The notes: generated from the sequence alone by a model not told the origin. A DNA stretch of 64,000 nt from Pelagibius sp048268885 (GCA_048268885.1 JBLWUP010000007.1:62001-126000); one strand, 5' to 3'; shown: positions 1 through 9,131, numbered from the stretch's first letter. Numbers and translations: made by a program.

Positions 1-1
1 G

Positions 2-1969
2 GCGATGACTGAGGCGCTGCGCCTCGCCGCCGCCAGCGCCAGGCTTTCCGCCGAGGCGCCGGCGCTGGTCGCCGCGGAAAGCGATGAAGAACGGCGAAAG
101 GTGAACGGCGGCCTGTTCCTGAAGATCTCGGCGCTGGGCGGCACCATGAGCGCTCTCGAGAAGTACTTCGGTGAATCGAAGCGCCTGGGCGAACTGAGCA
201 ATCTGACCCGCCAGACGACCGACAGCCTGCAGGCCCTGAATGCCGCGGTGACCGAGATGATGCAGCTGCGTGGCGAGCGCGAAGCCAAAGTCGAGGAGAT
301 CGCCGTGGCCCACAACGAGATCCTGGGCCTGACCAATCCCATGGCCGACGATGTCAGCTTCACGCTGTCGGTCACCGCTTACGAGGCGGCGGATGCCGGC
401 GGCTCCGCCGTTACCAATCTGTTCGGGACCGGCGTTGCCGGCCTTATGGCCGTGGCGCATACGGAGGGGCAGGCCAATCTGCTCCAGGGCATCCTGCGCG
501 ATGCGGCCCAAGCGGCGAATGTCGAGGCGCTGCAGCCCTTGCGGGAGCGCTTCGACGCGGCGCGGGGCAGCTTGCTGGAGAGCTTCGGAGAGATTCCCGA
601 AAACACCTTGAAGGAAAATCTGGGCAGCCAGATCGACCGGCTGGTGGCCTACGGCGCAGAGCCGGGCAACGTGTTCGAGCTGCGCGAAGCCGAGTTGGCC
701 GCAGCGAGCGAGGCGCACGCCCTGCTGGCCAAGAGCCGTGAAGCTTCGGAAGGGCTTGCCAACGAGGTCGACAACTTGGTCAAGACGGCCGAAAGCGATC
801 TGAATGCCGGCAACCAGTCGTCGATCGCGGCCATCGCCAACGGCCAATACTGGCTGGTTGTGATTGCGGCGGCGAGCTTCGTCTTTGCCGGGGCGATCGC
901 CTGGCTGTATGTCGGCCGCAACCTTGTTCGGCGTCTGACCGGTGTGGCGCTTTCCATGCGCGAGATCGCCGACGGCAAACTGGACACCAGCGTGACGGTG
1001 AACGGCAGCGACGAGATCACCGAGATGGCCAAGACGCTGAGCGTCTTCCGCGACGGACTGGCCGAAGTTGAGCGGGCCAATGCCAAGGTCGCGGAAGAGC
1101 GCGAAACCGCGGCGCGCGAACGCCGCGAAGCCATGGTGGCGCTGGCCGATGATTTTGAAGCCAGCGTGATGGGGGTCGTGGAGTCCGTGACCAGCGCGTC
1201 GAACGATGTGCAGACCTCTTCCATGAGCATGACGGACACGGCGAAGGGGGCGGGCGGCAAGGCCGACGCCGCCGGTTCCGCCGCCGAACGGGCGGCTTCC
1301 AACGTGCAGACCGTGGCGAGCGCGGCCGAGGAGCTGGCGTCTTCGATCCAGGAGATCGGGCGCCAGGTGAACCAGTCGTCGACCATCGCGGCCAACGCGG
1401 TGGAAAAGGGTCAGCAGACGAATATGCAGGTCGAAGGCCTTTCCGCCGCCGCGCAGAAGATCGGCGAGGTGGTCGAGCTGATCACCGACATCGCCGAGCA
1501 GACCAACCTGCTGGCGTTGAATGCCACCATCGAAGCCGCCCGCGCCGGCGAGGCCGGCAAGGGCTTCGCCGTGGTGGCCAGCGAGGTCAAGGGCCTGGCG
1601 ACCCAGACGGCCAAGGCGACCGAGGACATCGCCGGGCAGATCAAGGGTATCCAGACCGCGACCCGCGATGCGGTGACGGCGATCAAGGACATCACCGAGA
1701 CGATTTCCGAGATCGACAACATCGGCACGGCGATCGCCGCGGCGGTGGAGGAACAGACCTCCGCCACGCAGGAGATCTCGCGCAATGTGCAGGAGGCGGC
1801 CAACGGCGCGCAGCAGGCCGGGGCCAACATCTCCGGCGTGCATGAGGCCATCGCGGAAACCAGCTCCGCCGCGGATGACATGCTCGGCGCTTCGACCACA
1901 CTGGCCGAGCAGGCGAACGATCTGAAGGCGCAGGTGACGGACTTCCTGAAGCAGGTCCGCAGCGCCTGA
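2..1969 (+). CDS. Methyl-accepting chemotaxis protein, 5' end outside window
   Basis: Transmembrane chemoreceptor that relays ligand binding to the CheA/CheW kinase complex. The visible part has an alpha-helical periplasmic sensor region, one membrane helix near codons 280-302, a HAMP linker to about codon 356, and a long cytoplasmic methyl-accepting coiled coil. Its hairpin tip carries the signature EQTNLLALNATIEAARAGE near codon 497. The frame stays open to the left edge, and the first transmembrane helix expected of this family is not visible. The first ATG (position 5) is therefore probably internal and the gene 5'-truncated by the window. The C-terminus (LKQVRSA) lacks a CheR-docking pentapeptide. 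The ligand is unknown. Confidence 0.93.
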   Translation, partial: AMTEALRLAAASARLSAEAPALVAAESDEERRKVNGGLFLKISALGGTMSALEKYFGESKRLGELSNLTRQTTDSLQALNAAVTEMMQLRGEREAKVEEIAVAHNEILGLTNPMADDVSFTLSVTAYEAADAGGSAVTNLFGTGVAGLMAVAHTEGQANLLQGILRDAAQAANVEALQPLRERFDAARGSLLESFGEIPENTLKENLGSQIDRLVAYGAEPGNVFELREAELAAASEAHALLAKSREASEGLANEVDNLVKTAESDLNAGNQSSIAAIANGQYWLVVIAAASFVFAGAIAWLYVGRNLVRRLTGVALSMREIADGKLDTSVTVNGSDEITEMAKTLSVFRDGLAEVERANAKVAEERETAARERREAMVALADDFEASVMGVVESVTSASNDVQTSSMSMTDTAKGAGGKADAAGSAAERAASNVQTVASAAEELASSIQEIGRQVNQSSTIAANAVEKGQQTNMQVEGLSAAAQKIGEVVELITDIAEQTNLLALNATIEAARAGEAGKGFAVVASEVKGLATQTAKATEDIAGQIKGIQTATRDAVTAIKDITETISEIDNIGTAIAAAVEEQTSATQEISRNVQEAANGAQQAGANISGVHEAIAETSSAADDMLGASTTLAEQANDLKAQVTDFLKQVRSA

Positions 1970-2001
1970 TCGCAGACAGCCGGCCGGCGGCCTCCAGCAG
2001 G

Positions 2002-2520
2002 CTAAGCGCCGTCGGCCGGGTCTTCGCCTGAAGTGTCGGGGACGATTTCCCAGATCTTCGCGTGATCGCCGGCGCGCGCCGGCTGAATGACGCGAAAGCG
2101 CTCGACGAAGCCGTCGCTGCCGGGCTCGCGCTCCAAGGCCAGCAGGGTGCCGAGCTTGTGCTCGCAAAGGCTGGCCGCGTCGTCGAGTTCCTGGCGTGCG
2201 GCCGCCAGCGCATGCTCGAAGCTGGGGGCGTTGAAAGTGGTCTCGATGTGGCGTGCCAGGCGTTCGGCCGCGGCCAGGAAGTCGGCCTCTTCAATCTCCG
2301 CCACCTCCACCAAAGTCGCATGACCGAAGCTGGTCAGGCCGAGCCAGGCGGACTTGAAGGCGAGCTGGGCTTTGCCCTCCAGGTGCGTGGGGTCCAGGTG
2401 GGCGAAGGCAAAGCTGCCGGGAATGGCCCACTCGCCGACGTCGCTGGCCCGTTCGAAAACGTGCAGGTCGGACTGGTCGAGGCGAATGACTCGGGGCAGG
2501 CGGTTAGGGGCTTGCGACAT
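2002..2520 (-). CDS. DUF6505-like conserved protein
   Basis: A 172-residue soluble protein, converging on the chemoreceptor gene. The start MSQAPNRLPRVIRLDQSDLH followed by an EWAIPGSFAF-type segment and the FGHATLVEVAEI segment resemble, from memory, the alphaproteobacterial DUF6505 family. No enzyme motif, signal peptide or membrane helix is visible. Codon choice is that of a normal gene, GC-rich at third positions. The function is unknown and the family assignment is tentative. Confidence 0.75.
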   Translation of the reverse strand: MSQAPNRLPRVIRLDQSDLHVFERASDVGEWAIPGSFAFAHLDPTHLEGKAQLAFKSAWLGLTSFGHATLVEVAEIEEADFLAAAERLARHIETTFNAPSFEHALAAARQELDDAASLCEHKLGTLLALEREPGSDGFVERFRVIQPARAGDHAKIWEIVPDTSGEDPADGA

Positions 2521-2634
2521 GACCGGGCGATCCTACACGACCGGCGCAACGCCGCCAGCGGTCAATCCCGCCGTAGGGCGGTGAACTTGGGAGGGTGGTG
2601 AACTTGGGGCTGCGGCCCTTGATGCTGCAGGCGG

Positions 2635-3333
2635 CTAGAGCAGCCGCGGGCTCTTGTTCTTGTAGAGATTCTGGTCGGCGAAGAACAGCAAGGTGTCGGG
2701 CTGACTGCCGCTGTCGTAGGTGGTGATGCCGAAGGCGGCGGAGACCGGCAGCTTCTGGCCCTGCCAGGGCACGGTCAGGCCGTTGACCAGGGCGGAGAGC
2801 TTCTTGGCGAGCTGCTCGCTCTGGGCCAGGGCGGTGTGGGTCATGATGACCGCGAACTCGTCGCCGCCGACCCGCGCGACATAGTCGCTTTCCCGGGTGT
2901 GGCGCTTCAGAAGCTGGCCCACGGCCCGCAGCAGGGCATCGCCGGCGGGATGGCCGTAAGTGTCGTTGATGGCCTTGAAGTGATTCAGATCGCACATCAT
3001 CAGAAGGCCGGTTTCGTTCAGGCGCCGGGCCCGGGCAAGGGCGCGCGACAATTCGCTCTCGAAGCCCCGGCGGTTCAGCAGGCCGGTCAGCTCGTCGGTG
3101 ACGGAGAGGGATTCGAGATAGCGGATGCGGGCCCGTTGCAGGGCCATGGACTGCTCCGCTTCCGCGGCGGCCTCCAACAGGTCGTCGAGCAGCTTGAGGC
3201 CGGAGGCGCCGAGCGAGTCCGGGGCCGCCTGGGCCAGCCGGCGCAGCCTGTCGGCGGCAGAACAGAGCTGCGGCAGGGCGTCCTGCCGGATCAGGCTCTC
3301 GATCTTGACGTCTTCCAGCGTGCTGGGGATCAT
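2635..3333 (-). CDS. GGDEF diguanylate cyclase
   Basis: Makes cyclic di-GMP from two GTP. An N-terminal helical segment of about 75 residues without a recognisable sensor domain precedes a complete GGDEF domain. The substrate-binding DLNHFKAINDTYGH segment is at residues 115-127 and the active GGDEF at 156-160. An inhibitory I-site RxxD (RESD, residues 147-150) stands at the canonical five-residue spacing, so product feedback inhibition is expected. There is no membrane segment, so the protein should be cytoplasmic. The stimulus is unknown. Confidence 0.92.
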   Translation of the reverse strand: MIPSTLEDVKIESLIRQDALPQLCSAADRLRRLAQAAPDSLGASGLKLLDDLLEAAAEAEQSMALQRARIRYLESLSVTDELTGLLNRRGFESELSRALARARRLNETGLLMMCDLNHFKAINDTYGHPAGDALLRAVGQLLKRHTRESDYVARVGGDEFAVIMTHTALAQSEQLAKKLSALVNGLTVPWQGQKLPVSAAFGITTYDSGSQPDTLLFFADQNLYKNKSPRLL

Positions 3334-3591
3334 TTGGCGGTTTCCTGCGCGGCGGCACTATGTAGTTGCCGATATAGATGCAATGAGCGGGCCAAGAATA
3401 AAGCCAGCAAAATCAAGGAAGTAGGATTGTTTTCTTGCGCTGAGGGCGGCAGTTCTTGCCGCCTGGGGGCAGGCTTTGCACACCGCGTCGGCCGCGCGAC
3501 GGCCGGCCGGCACCGGCCGCTCCCCTTTCGCGTGCTTGATTTTTAGCAGAATATCAATCACTTGGGGGTTAGGACTTAAGATGGCCTGCGC

Positions 3592-3597
3592 TATGAT
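3592..3597 (+). promoter_or_regulatory. Probable promoter of the EipB gene (-10)
   Basis: TATGAT at 3592-3597 lies 17 bp downstream of a weak -35 (TTAGGA, 3569-3574) and 22 bp before the start codon at 3619. A purine-rich Shine-Dalgarno stretch, GGGGGTAAG, directly precedes the ATG. The -10 match is good and the -35 is poor. Confidence 0.45.
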
Positions 3598-3618
3598 GCA
3601 GGCTTATCGGGGGTAAGA

Positions 3619-4434
3619 ATGCGACGGATTACTGCGGCGCTCCTGCTGGCGCTGACCTCTTGCTGCGGCGGCCTGGCGTCGGCCGTGGCCGCACCGGCCG
3701 GCGAGGCTCTTTCGTCGCACAAGGCGGTCTATGCGCTGACGCTGGGCGGCCTGCAGTCCTCCAGTCCGGTGATCGATGCGGCCGGGCGTTTCGAGTTCGA
3801 ATGGCGGGACGTCTGCGACGGCTCGGCGGTCAGCCAGAAATTCCGCATCGCGCTGCTCTACGAAGACGGCATCTCGGTCAGCTTCGGCTGGAGCCTCTCG
3901 TCCTGGGAATCCAAGGACGGCAAGCGCTACCGCTTTTTCATCCGGCGCTTCGACGGCAGCGGCCAGACCGAATCAGTCCGCGGCGAGGCCGAACTGGGCG
4001 AAGACGGCAGCGGGCGGGCGGTCTTCCATGAACCCGAGGAACGGGAAGTCGAGCTGCCCGCCGGCACGCTGTTTCCGACCCATCATACCCAGCACGTCTT
4101 GGCGCGCGCCGAGGCGGGCGACGTCCCCGTCTGGACGCTGGTCTTCGACGGCTCCGGCGACGAGGGGCTCTTCGGCGTCTCCGCGGCGCTGTCGCGCCGT
4201 CTGGCGCCGAACGCTCCGACGCAGCTGAACAACCCGCTGCTGCAGGACGTGCCATCCTGGCGGGTCGATCTCGCTTTCTTCGGTGTCGAGGGGCAGGAGG
4301 CCGAGCCCGAGCAGGAGCAGGGCCTGCGGCTCTTCGCCAACGGCGTGGTCGACGAGATGCGCCTGGACTACGGCGACTTCGTGCTCGACGCCGACCTGAC
4401 AGAGCTCTCCGCCCTGCCGGCGCCCGATTGCTGA
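3619..4434 (+). CDS. eipB: EipB-like periplasmic envelope integrity protein (DUF1849)
   Basis: A 271-residue exported protein of the DUF1849/EipB family, beta-spiral periplasmic proteins needed for envelope integrity in Brucella and relatives. A signal peptide (MRRITAALLLALTSCCGG, cleavage near AVAA/PAGEA) is followed by a beta-rich body with the family-typical segment around FEFEWRDVCDG. Cys66 and the terminal Cys271 match in placement the pair that forms the conserved disulfide in Brucella EipB. The family is assigned from the overall pattern and this cysteine pair. The molecular activity of EipB is not established. Confidence 0.85.
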   Translation: MRRITAALLLALTSCCGGLASAVAAPAGEALSSHKAVYALTLGGLQSSSPVIDAAGRFEFEWRDVCDGSAVSQKFRIALLYEDGISVSFGWSLSSWESKDGKRYRFFIRRFDGSGQTESVRGEAELGEDGSGRAVFHEPEEREVELPAGTLFPTHHTQHVLARAEAGDVPVWTLVFDGSGDEGLFGVSAALSRRLAPNAPTQLNNPLLQDVPSWRVDLAFFGVEGQEAEPEQEQGLRLFANGVVDEMRLDYGDFVLDADLTELSALPAPDC

Positions 4435-4453
4435 GCCCGATCACCGACGGCGC

Positions 4454-5761
4454 CTAGTTCTCCTTGCTCCGCTGCGGCTTGCGCAGCGGCAGGCCGCGTC
4501 CTTTGAGGATGGCCTGCTCGCCGAGCTTCGAGCGCACCTGGTCGATCGCCCGTTCCACCTGCGCCCGCTTTTCCCGCTCCGGATCGAGAAGGTCCGGCAG
4601 GTCCGCCTGGTCGGCGGCCACGAAGTCGGCGGCGCCGATGCCGATCAGGCGGAAGGCGCGCCCGTCGGCCTCCTGTTCGATCAAGGGCTGGGCGGTGCGG
4701 TAGAGCTCCTCGGCCAGCTGGGTGGCGGCGCCGAGGCGGCGCGAGCGGGAGATCTGCCGAAAGTCACCCGTCTTCAACTTCAGCTGTACCGTCGCGCCGG
4801 CGAGGCCGGCTTTCTTGAGTCGCTGCGCCACCGTCTCGCAGAGCGGCCAGAGGCGCTCGAGCAGCAGCTTCGGCGCGGCGATGTCACGGTCGAAGGTGGT
4901 TTCCGAGGAAATGCTCTTGGCCGGGGAGTGCGGGTTGACGCTTCGGTCGTCCTGGCCGCGGGCGAAGTGATAGAGCCGCCGGCCGATGCTGCCGTAGCGC
5001 GCCACCAGCTCGCTTTCCGAATAGGGCAGCAGGTGGCGCACCAGCGAGATGCCGTCGCGTGCCAGGGAGGCCTGCAGCGACTTGCCGACACCCCAGATGA
5101 TGCCGACCGGCCGTTCGGCGAGGAAGCTCGTCGCCGCGTCGGAACCGAGCACGGCGAAACCGCGCGGCTTGTCGAGGTCGGAAGCGATCTTGGCGAAGAA
5201 CTTGTTGTAGCTGAGGCCGATGGAAGCGGTGAGGCCGAGCTCCGTCTCCAGGTCGCGCACCAGCCGGGCAAGGCTGCGCGCCGGCCAGCCGTGATGCAGC
5301 GCCTCCGTGCCCGAAAGGTCGAGGAAGGCCTCGTCGATGGAGAGCGGCTCCACCAGCGGCGTCAGCGCCAGCATGCGTTCGCGGATGGCGCGGCCGATCT
5401 CGCTGTACTTCGCCATGTTGGGGCGGATGACCACGGCGTCGGGACAGGCCTTCAGCGCCTTGAACATGGGCATCGCCGAATGCACGCCGTACATGCGCGC
5501 CACATAGCAGGCGGCCGAGACAACACCGCGCTGCCCGCCGCCGACGATCACCGGCTTGTCGCGCAGTTCGGGACGGTCGCGCTTCTCGACGCTGGCGTAA
5601 AAGGCGTCGCAGTCGATGTGCGCTAGGCTGAGGCGGTCCAGCTCCTCGTGCCAGATCATTCGAAGACCTTGGCAGACCGGACAGCGGTGCGGCCGGGACG
5701 CGGCGGCCTCCGTTGGCGGCTCCGGAAAGGTTTCCAGGCAGTCGCGGCAGAGGCCGGGCAT
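4454..5761 (-). CDS. dinB: DNA polymerase IV (Y family) with N-terminal zinc-ribbon-like extension
   Basis: Error-prone translesion DNA polymerase. The catalytic palm has DCDAFYASVEKRD near residue 50 and SIDEAFLDLSG near 143, giving the Asp and Asp-Glu metal ligands. A little-finger domain follows. The chain starts about 37 residues before the usual Pol IV start and carries CRDC at residues 5-8 and CPVC near 28-31, a four-cysteine pattern that could bind zinc. An internal ATG (MIWHEELDRLSL) would give the short form. The gene starts 3 bp after the fructokinase stop, so the two are probably co-transcribed. Confidence 0.95.
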   Translation of the reverse strand: MPGLCRDCLETFPEPPTEAAASRPHRCPVCQGLRMIWHEELDRLSLAHIDCDAFYASVEKRDRPELRDKPVIVGGGQRGVVSAACYVARMYGVHSAMPMFKALKACPDAVVIRPNMAKYSEIGRAIRERMLALTPLVEPLSIDEAFLDLSGTEALHHGWPARSLARLVRDLETELGLTASIGLSYNKFFAKIASDLDKPRGFAVLGSDAATSFLAERPVGIIWGVGKSLQASLARDGISLVRHLLPYSESELVARYGSIGRRLYHFARGQDDRSVNPHSPAKSISSETTFDRDIAAPKLLLERLWPLCETVAQRLKKAGLAGATVQLKLKTGDFRQISRSRRLGAATQLAEELYRTAQPLIEQEADGRAFRLIGIGAADFVAADQADLPDLLDPEREKRAQVERAIDQVRSKLGEQAILKGRGLPLRKPQRSKEN

Positions 5762-5764
5762 CGA

Positions 5765-6694
5765 TCAGGAGGCCTCGGCCAGGGCCGCCGGCAGTTCCTC
5801 CGGCCGCCACAGACGGGCGGCGCCGAAGACGCCGCTGGAATCGCCGTGGCGGGCTTTCAGGATCCGGGTGGCCACGTGGTCGGAGAAGACGTAGCGGGGC
5901 AGCAGCGCCGGCACTGTCTCGTAGAAGCGCGCCACGTTGGACAGTCCGCCGCCGAGCACGACGGCATCGGGATCGAGGATGTTGATCACGTGGGCCAGGG
6001 CGCGGGCCAGGCGGTCCTCGTAGCGGGTGACGGCGGCAAGCGCCAGCGGCTCGCCCTGCAGTGCCCGGGCGACGACATCCTTGGCGGCGATGTCGGGGCC
6101 GCCGTTCTGGTGGAAGTCCTGCGCCATGCCGGGGCCGGAGAGGAAGGTCTCGATGCAGCCCTGCTTGCCGCAATAGCAGTCGGGGCCGGGCCGCTCGGCC
6201 GCGGTGCGCCAGGGCAGGGGGTTGTGGCCCCATTCGCCGGCGATGGCGTTGGCTCCAACCAGCGGGCGGCCGTCCACCACGATGCCGCCGCCGGTTCCGG
6301 TGCCCAGGATGACGGCGAAGACCACCGCCAGGCCGGCGGCGGCGCCGTCGGCGGCTTCGGAGAGCGCCAGGCAGTTGGCGTCGTTCATCAGGCGCACCGG
6401 GCGCCCGAAGGCGGCGGCGAGGTCGCGGTCCAGAGGCTGGTCGAGCAGCCAGGTAGAGTTGGCGTTCCTGATCAAACCGGTAGTTGCGGACAGGGAGCCC
6501 GGGATGCCGATACCGATGCTGCCGCGCCGGCCGATTTCCTGCTCAAGCTGTTGAACTAACGCAGTAATCGCGCCTATGGTGGCTTTGTAGTCACGGCGCG
6601 GGGTCGGCACGCGTCTGCGAACAATTACGGTGCCGTCGCTGTCGAGGGCGGCGGCTTCGATTTTGGTGCCGCCAAGATCCACCCCGATTTGCAT
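5765..6694 (-). CDS. mak: Fructokinase of the ROK family (Mak-like)
   Basis: Phosphorylates fructose, and probably other hexoses, with ATP. Full length at 309 residues, close to E. coli Mak. Visible motifs are the N-terminal phosphate loop IGVDLGGTKIEAAALD, the catalytic segment MNDANC, the ROK zinc signature CYCGKQGCIET, and the C-terminal VLGGGLSNV. Closely packed with dinB downstream. The start at ATG 6694 places DLGGTK at residue 6, as in the family. Substrate specificity is inferred from similarity to Mak. Confidence 0.9.
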   Translation of the reverse strand: MQIGVDLGGTKIEAAALDSDGTVIVRRRVPTPRRDYKATIGAITALVQQLEQEIGRRGSIGIGIPGSLSATTGLIRNANSTWLLDQPLDRDLAAAFGRPVRLMNDANCLALSEAADGAAAGLAVVFAVILGTGTGGGIVVDGRPLVGANAIAGEWGHNPLPWRTAAERPGPDCYCGKQGCIETFLSGPGMAQDFHQNGGPDIAAKDVVARALQGEPLALAAVTRYEDRLARALAHVINILDPDAVVLGGGLSNVARFYETVPALLPRYVFSDHVATRILKARHGDSSGVFGAARLWRPEELPAALAEAS

Positions 6695-6921
6695 GAAATT
6701 CCTATCTTTCAGACACGTAACACTGTTCCGGATGCCGCTGGAATGTTAGCAAAGCTTACCAAATATTAACTTTATTCCTCTATCAATGAAGGCGTGTCGG
6801 CGGTCGTGCCTCCCGCAGTTGAGAGGTGGCGGGGCGCGGACGCAATTCAGGATTGTCGGTGCCGTCTTTCTCCAGGACTGTGCCCTTTTCTCACGGGGGT
6901 CCCATCGGGCAGGGCAAGCAT

Positions 6922-7323
6922 ATGATGAATGGAACGAATATCGTCAAGGATACGGGTGTGGCGAAGACCGTACTGATCGTCGAGGACAACGAGCTGAATA
7001 TGAAGCTCTTCCACGATCTGCTCGAGGCACACGGCTATAATATTCTGCAGACCAAGGATGGTATGGAGGCGCTGCGCCTGGCGCGTGAGCACCATCCCGA
7101 CCTGATCCTCATGGACATTCAGTTGCCGGAGGTCTCCGGCTTGGAGGTCACCAAGTGGATCAAGGAAGACGATAATCTGAAGTCGATTCCCGTCGTCGCC
7201 GTCACGGCTTTCGCGATGAAGGGCGACGAAGAGAAGATCCGCGAGGGCGGCTGCGAGGCTTATATCGCCAAGCCGATCTCCGTCACGAATTTCCTGGAGA
7301 CCGTCGAGCGGTTCCTCACCTAG
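6922..7323 (+). CDS. divK: Single-domain response regulator DivK
   Basis: A 133-residue receiver-only protein with the segments VLIVEDNELNMKLFHDLLEA, LILMDIQLPE and VAVTAFAMKGDEE, which match Caulobacter DivK closely. Phosphoacceptor Asp65, acidic pair Glu21-Asp22 and conserved Lys (AKPISV) are present. DivK controls CtrA activity and polar development through DivJ, PleC and DivL. The start at 6922 (ATGATGAAT) gives about 10 extra N-terminal residues; a GTG at 6958 would give the shorter family form. Followed 22 bp later by pleD, the classic pair. Confidence 0.96.
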   Translation: MMNGTNIVKDTGVAKTVLIVEDNELNMKLFHDLLEAHGYNILQTKDGMEALRLAREHHPDLILMDIQLPEVSGLEVTKWIKEDDNLKSIPVVAVTAFAMKGDEEKIREGGCEAYIAKPISVTNFLETVERFLT

Positions 7324-7345
7324 CCGCGGCGGGATCTGTTCCGAT

Positions 7346-8767
7346 ATGACCGCCCGGATTCTGGTCGTCGATGACATTCCTGCGAATGTCAAACTGCTCG
7401 AGGTCAAGCTGACGGCGGAGTATTTCGACGTCGTCACGGCCTCGGACGGCCCGTCGGCCCTCGAACTGGCCCACAGCCAGGCACCGGATCTTATCCTCAG
7501 CGACGTCATGATGCCCGGCATGGACGGCTTCGAGCTGTGCCAGCGTCTCAAGGCGGACCCGGAGACGAGTCATATTCCCCTGGTCATGGTGACGGCGCTG
7601 AGCGACGTCGCCGACCGCGTGCGCGGCCTGGAGGCCGGCGCCGACGACTTCCTGACCAAGCCGGTCAACGACATCGCGCTCTTCGCGAGGGTGCGCTCCC
7701 TGGCGCGTCTCAAGCAGATGATGGACGAGCTGCGGGTGCGCCAGGCGGCCAGCGGCAACAGCGAGATGGTGACCGAGGCGGACCTGGAGAACGCCGGCGA
7801 GCTGGGCGACGCCAAGATCCTGCTGGCCGATTCCAGCGATACCCTGGCCGGCAAGGTCCAGAGCTACCTGGCCGAGGACGGCCACAATACCCATCACGTC
7901 AAGACCGGCCAGGAAGCCCTGGCCATAGCGCAGAGCGAGCCTTTCGATCTGCTGATCGTCAGCCTGCACCTCGGCAAGGAAGACGGCCTCAGGCTGTGTT
8001 CCCAGTTCCGCTCGCAGGACGACACGCGCCATGTGCCGATCCTGCTGCTGCTGGACGAGGAAGACCTGCCGCGCCTCCCCAAGGGGCTGGAGATCGGCGT
8101 CACGGACTACCTGATCAAGCCGATCGACCGCAACGAGCTGCGCGCCCGCACGCGCACCCAGATCCGCCGGCGCCGCTATCACGACAAGCTGCGCGAGATG
8201 CTGCAGCGCTCCGTGGCGCTGGCCTATACCGACACCTTGACGGGGGTTTACAACCGCCGCTACATGAACGCCCACCTGGATCGCAAGATCATGGAGATCG
8301 CGGAGACGGTGAAGCCCGTGTCCGTGCTGATGTTCGACATCGACCACTTCAAGAGCATCAACGACACGCACGGCCACAATGCCGGCGACGAGGTGCTGGT
8401 CGAAATGGCCCAGCGTGTCTCCCGCGGCGTGCGCGACATCGACCTGGTGTCACGCTATGGCGGGGAAGAGTTCGTGATCGTGATGCCCGACGCGGACGTC
8501 GAGGTGGCGGTCAACGTGGCCGAGCGTGTCCGGGCCCTGGTCGGCGACCAGCCGTTCGAGGTCTCCGGCGAGGCCGGTGCGCTGGATGTCACCATCTCGG
8601 TCGGTGTCGCGACGACCCGGGATCCGACGGAGACCACCGAATCCCTGATCGGCCGTGCCGATGAGGCGCTCTACAGGGCGAAGGGGCGGGGCCGCAACTG
8701 CGTCCGTTCAGCGGAGCTGGACCAGTTGGCGCAGCGCCATAGCGCCATGCCGGCCGCCGGCGAATAG
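7346..8767 (+). CDS. pleD: Response regulator / diguanylate cyclase PleD
   Basis: A 473-residue receiver-receiver-GGDEF protein. REC1 has phosphoacceptor Asp53 (LILSDVMMPGMDG). REC2 (about residues 153-270) has Ser where the acceptor Asp would be (LLIVSLHLGKEDG), as expected of the PleD adaptor domain. The cyclase domain has DIDHFKSINDTHGHNAGDE and an active GGEEF, with I-site RDID five residues upstream. It makes cyclic di-GMP after phosphorylation and dimerisation, and directs polar organelle development in Caulobacter. In operon with divK. Confidence 0.96.
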   Translation: MTARILVVDDIPANVKLLEVKLTAEYFDVVTASDGPSALELAHSQAPDLILSDVMMPGMDGFELCQRLKADPETSHIPLVMVTALSDVADRVRGLEAGADDFLTKPVNDIALFARVRSLARLKQMMDELRVRQAASGNSEMVTEADLENAGELGDAKILLADSSDTLAGKVQSYLAEDGHNTHHVKTGQEALAIAQSEPFDLLIVSLHLGKEDGLRLCSQFRSQDDTRHVPILLLLDEEDLPRLPKGLEIGVTDYLIKPIDRNELRARTRTQIRRRRYHDKLREMLQRSVALAYTDTLTGVYNRRYMNAHLDRKIMEIAETVKPVSVLMFDIDHFKSINDTHGHNAGDEVLVEMAQRVSRGVRDIDLVSRYGGEEFVIVMPDADVEVAVNVAERVRALVGDQPFEVSGEAGALDVTISVGVATTRDPTETTESLIGRADEALYRAKGRGRNCVRSAELDQLAQRHSAMPAAGE

Positions 8768-8840
8768 CCCCGGCGGCAGCGCGCCGTCTCGAAATCTAAG
8801 ACCCGAAATCAAGAAACCAGAACCCTAAGGCCCAGAATCG

Positions 8841-8867
8841 AAAAGCGGCCGCCTGGAAGGCGACCGC
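8841..8867 (-). terminator. Rho-independent terminator of rpmG
   Basis: Read on the minus strand, GCGGTCGCCT and AGGCGGCCGC form a 10-bp stem (one G-U pair) around the loop TCC, followed by TTTT. It lies about 30 bp past the rpmG stop. On the plus strand the same hairpin has no T run, so it is not a good pleD terminator. Confidence 0.75.
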
Positions 8868-8896
8868 CCGACTCGGCAGAGCAGGAAAGGGCCTGC

Positions 8897-9064
8897 TTAC
8901 TTCATCTTCGATTCTTTGAAGGTCACGTGCTTGCGCGCGACCGGATCGTATTTCCGCAGCTCCAGCTTTTCGGTCATGGTGCGCGGGTTCTTCTTGGCCA
9001 CGTAGAAGTAGCCGGTGTCCGCGGTGCTCACCATCTTGATCAATTGCGTGGCTGGCTTGGCCAT
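8897..9064 (-). CDS. rpmG: 50S ribosomal protein L33
   Basis: A 55-residue protein, MAKPATQLIKMVSTADTGYF... ending KHVTFKESKMK. It has the L33 pattern YVAKKNPRTMTEKLELRKYDP. It is of the cysteine-free type, so it needs no zinc. An AAAGGA Shine-Dalgarno sequence precedes the ATG. It has its own strong promoter and terminator, so it is a monocistronic unit. Confidence 0.97.
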   Translation of the reverse strand: MAKPATQLIKMVSTADTGYFYVAKKNPRTMTEKLELRKYDPVARKHVTFKESKMK

Positions 9065-9103
9065 ATCCGCTGTCCTTTAGCTGAACTCATCGAGGTTGCC
9101 GGG

Positions 9104-9131
9104 AAAATACTGCGCCCTGGGCGGCTGTCAA
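9104..9131 (-). promoter_or_regulatory. Sigma-70 promoter of rpmG
   Basis: On the minus strand, TTGACA (9126-9131), a 16-bp spacer, then TATTTT (9104-9109), about 40 bp before the rpmG start. The -35 hexamer is a perfect consensus match. Confidence 0.75.

Noticed and set aside
2574..2612. Direct repeat GTGAACTTGGG-type words
   Set aside because: Two short copies only; nothing suggests a repeat array or mobile element.
3358..3561. 67-codon minus-strand frame upstream of the GGDEF gene
   Set aside because: No family pattern and no start signal; it covers the expected promoter region.
6749..6769. CtrA-like box before divK (TTAC-N6-TTAAC)
   Set aside because: Spacing is one base short and the first half is imperfect, although Caulobacter divK is CtrA-controlled.
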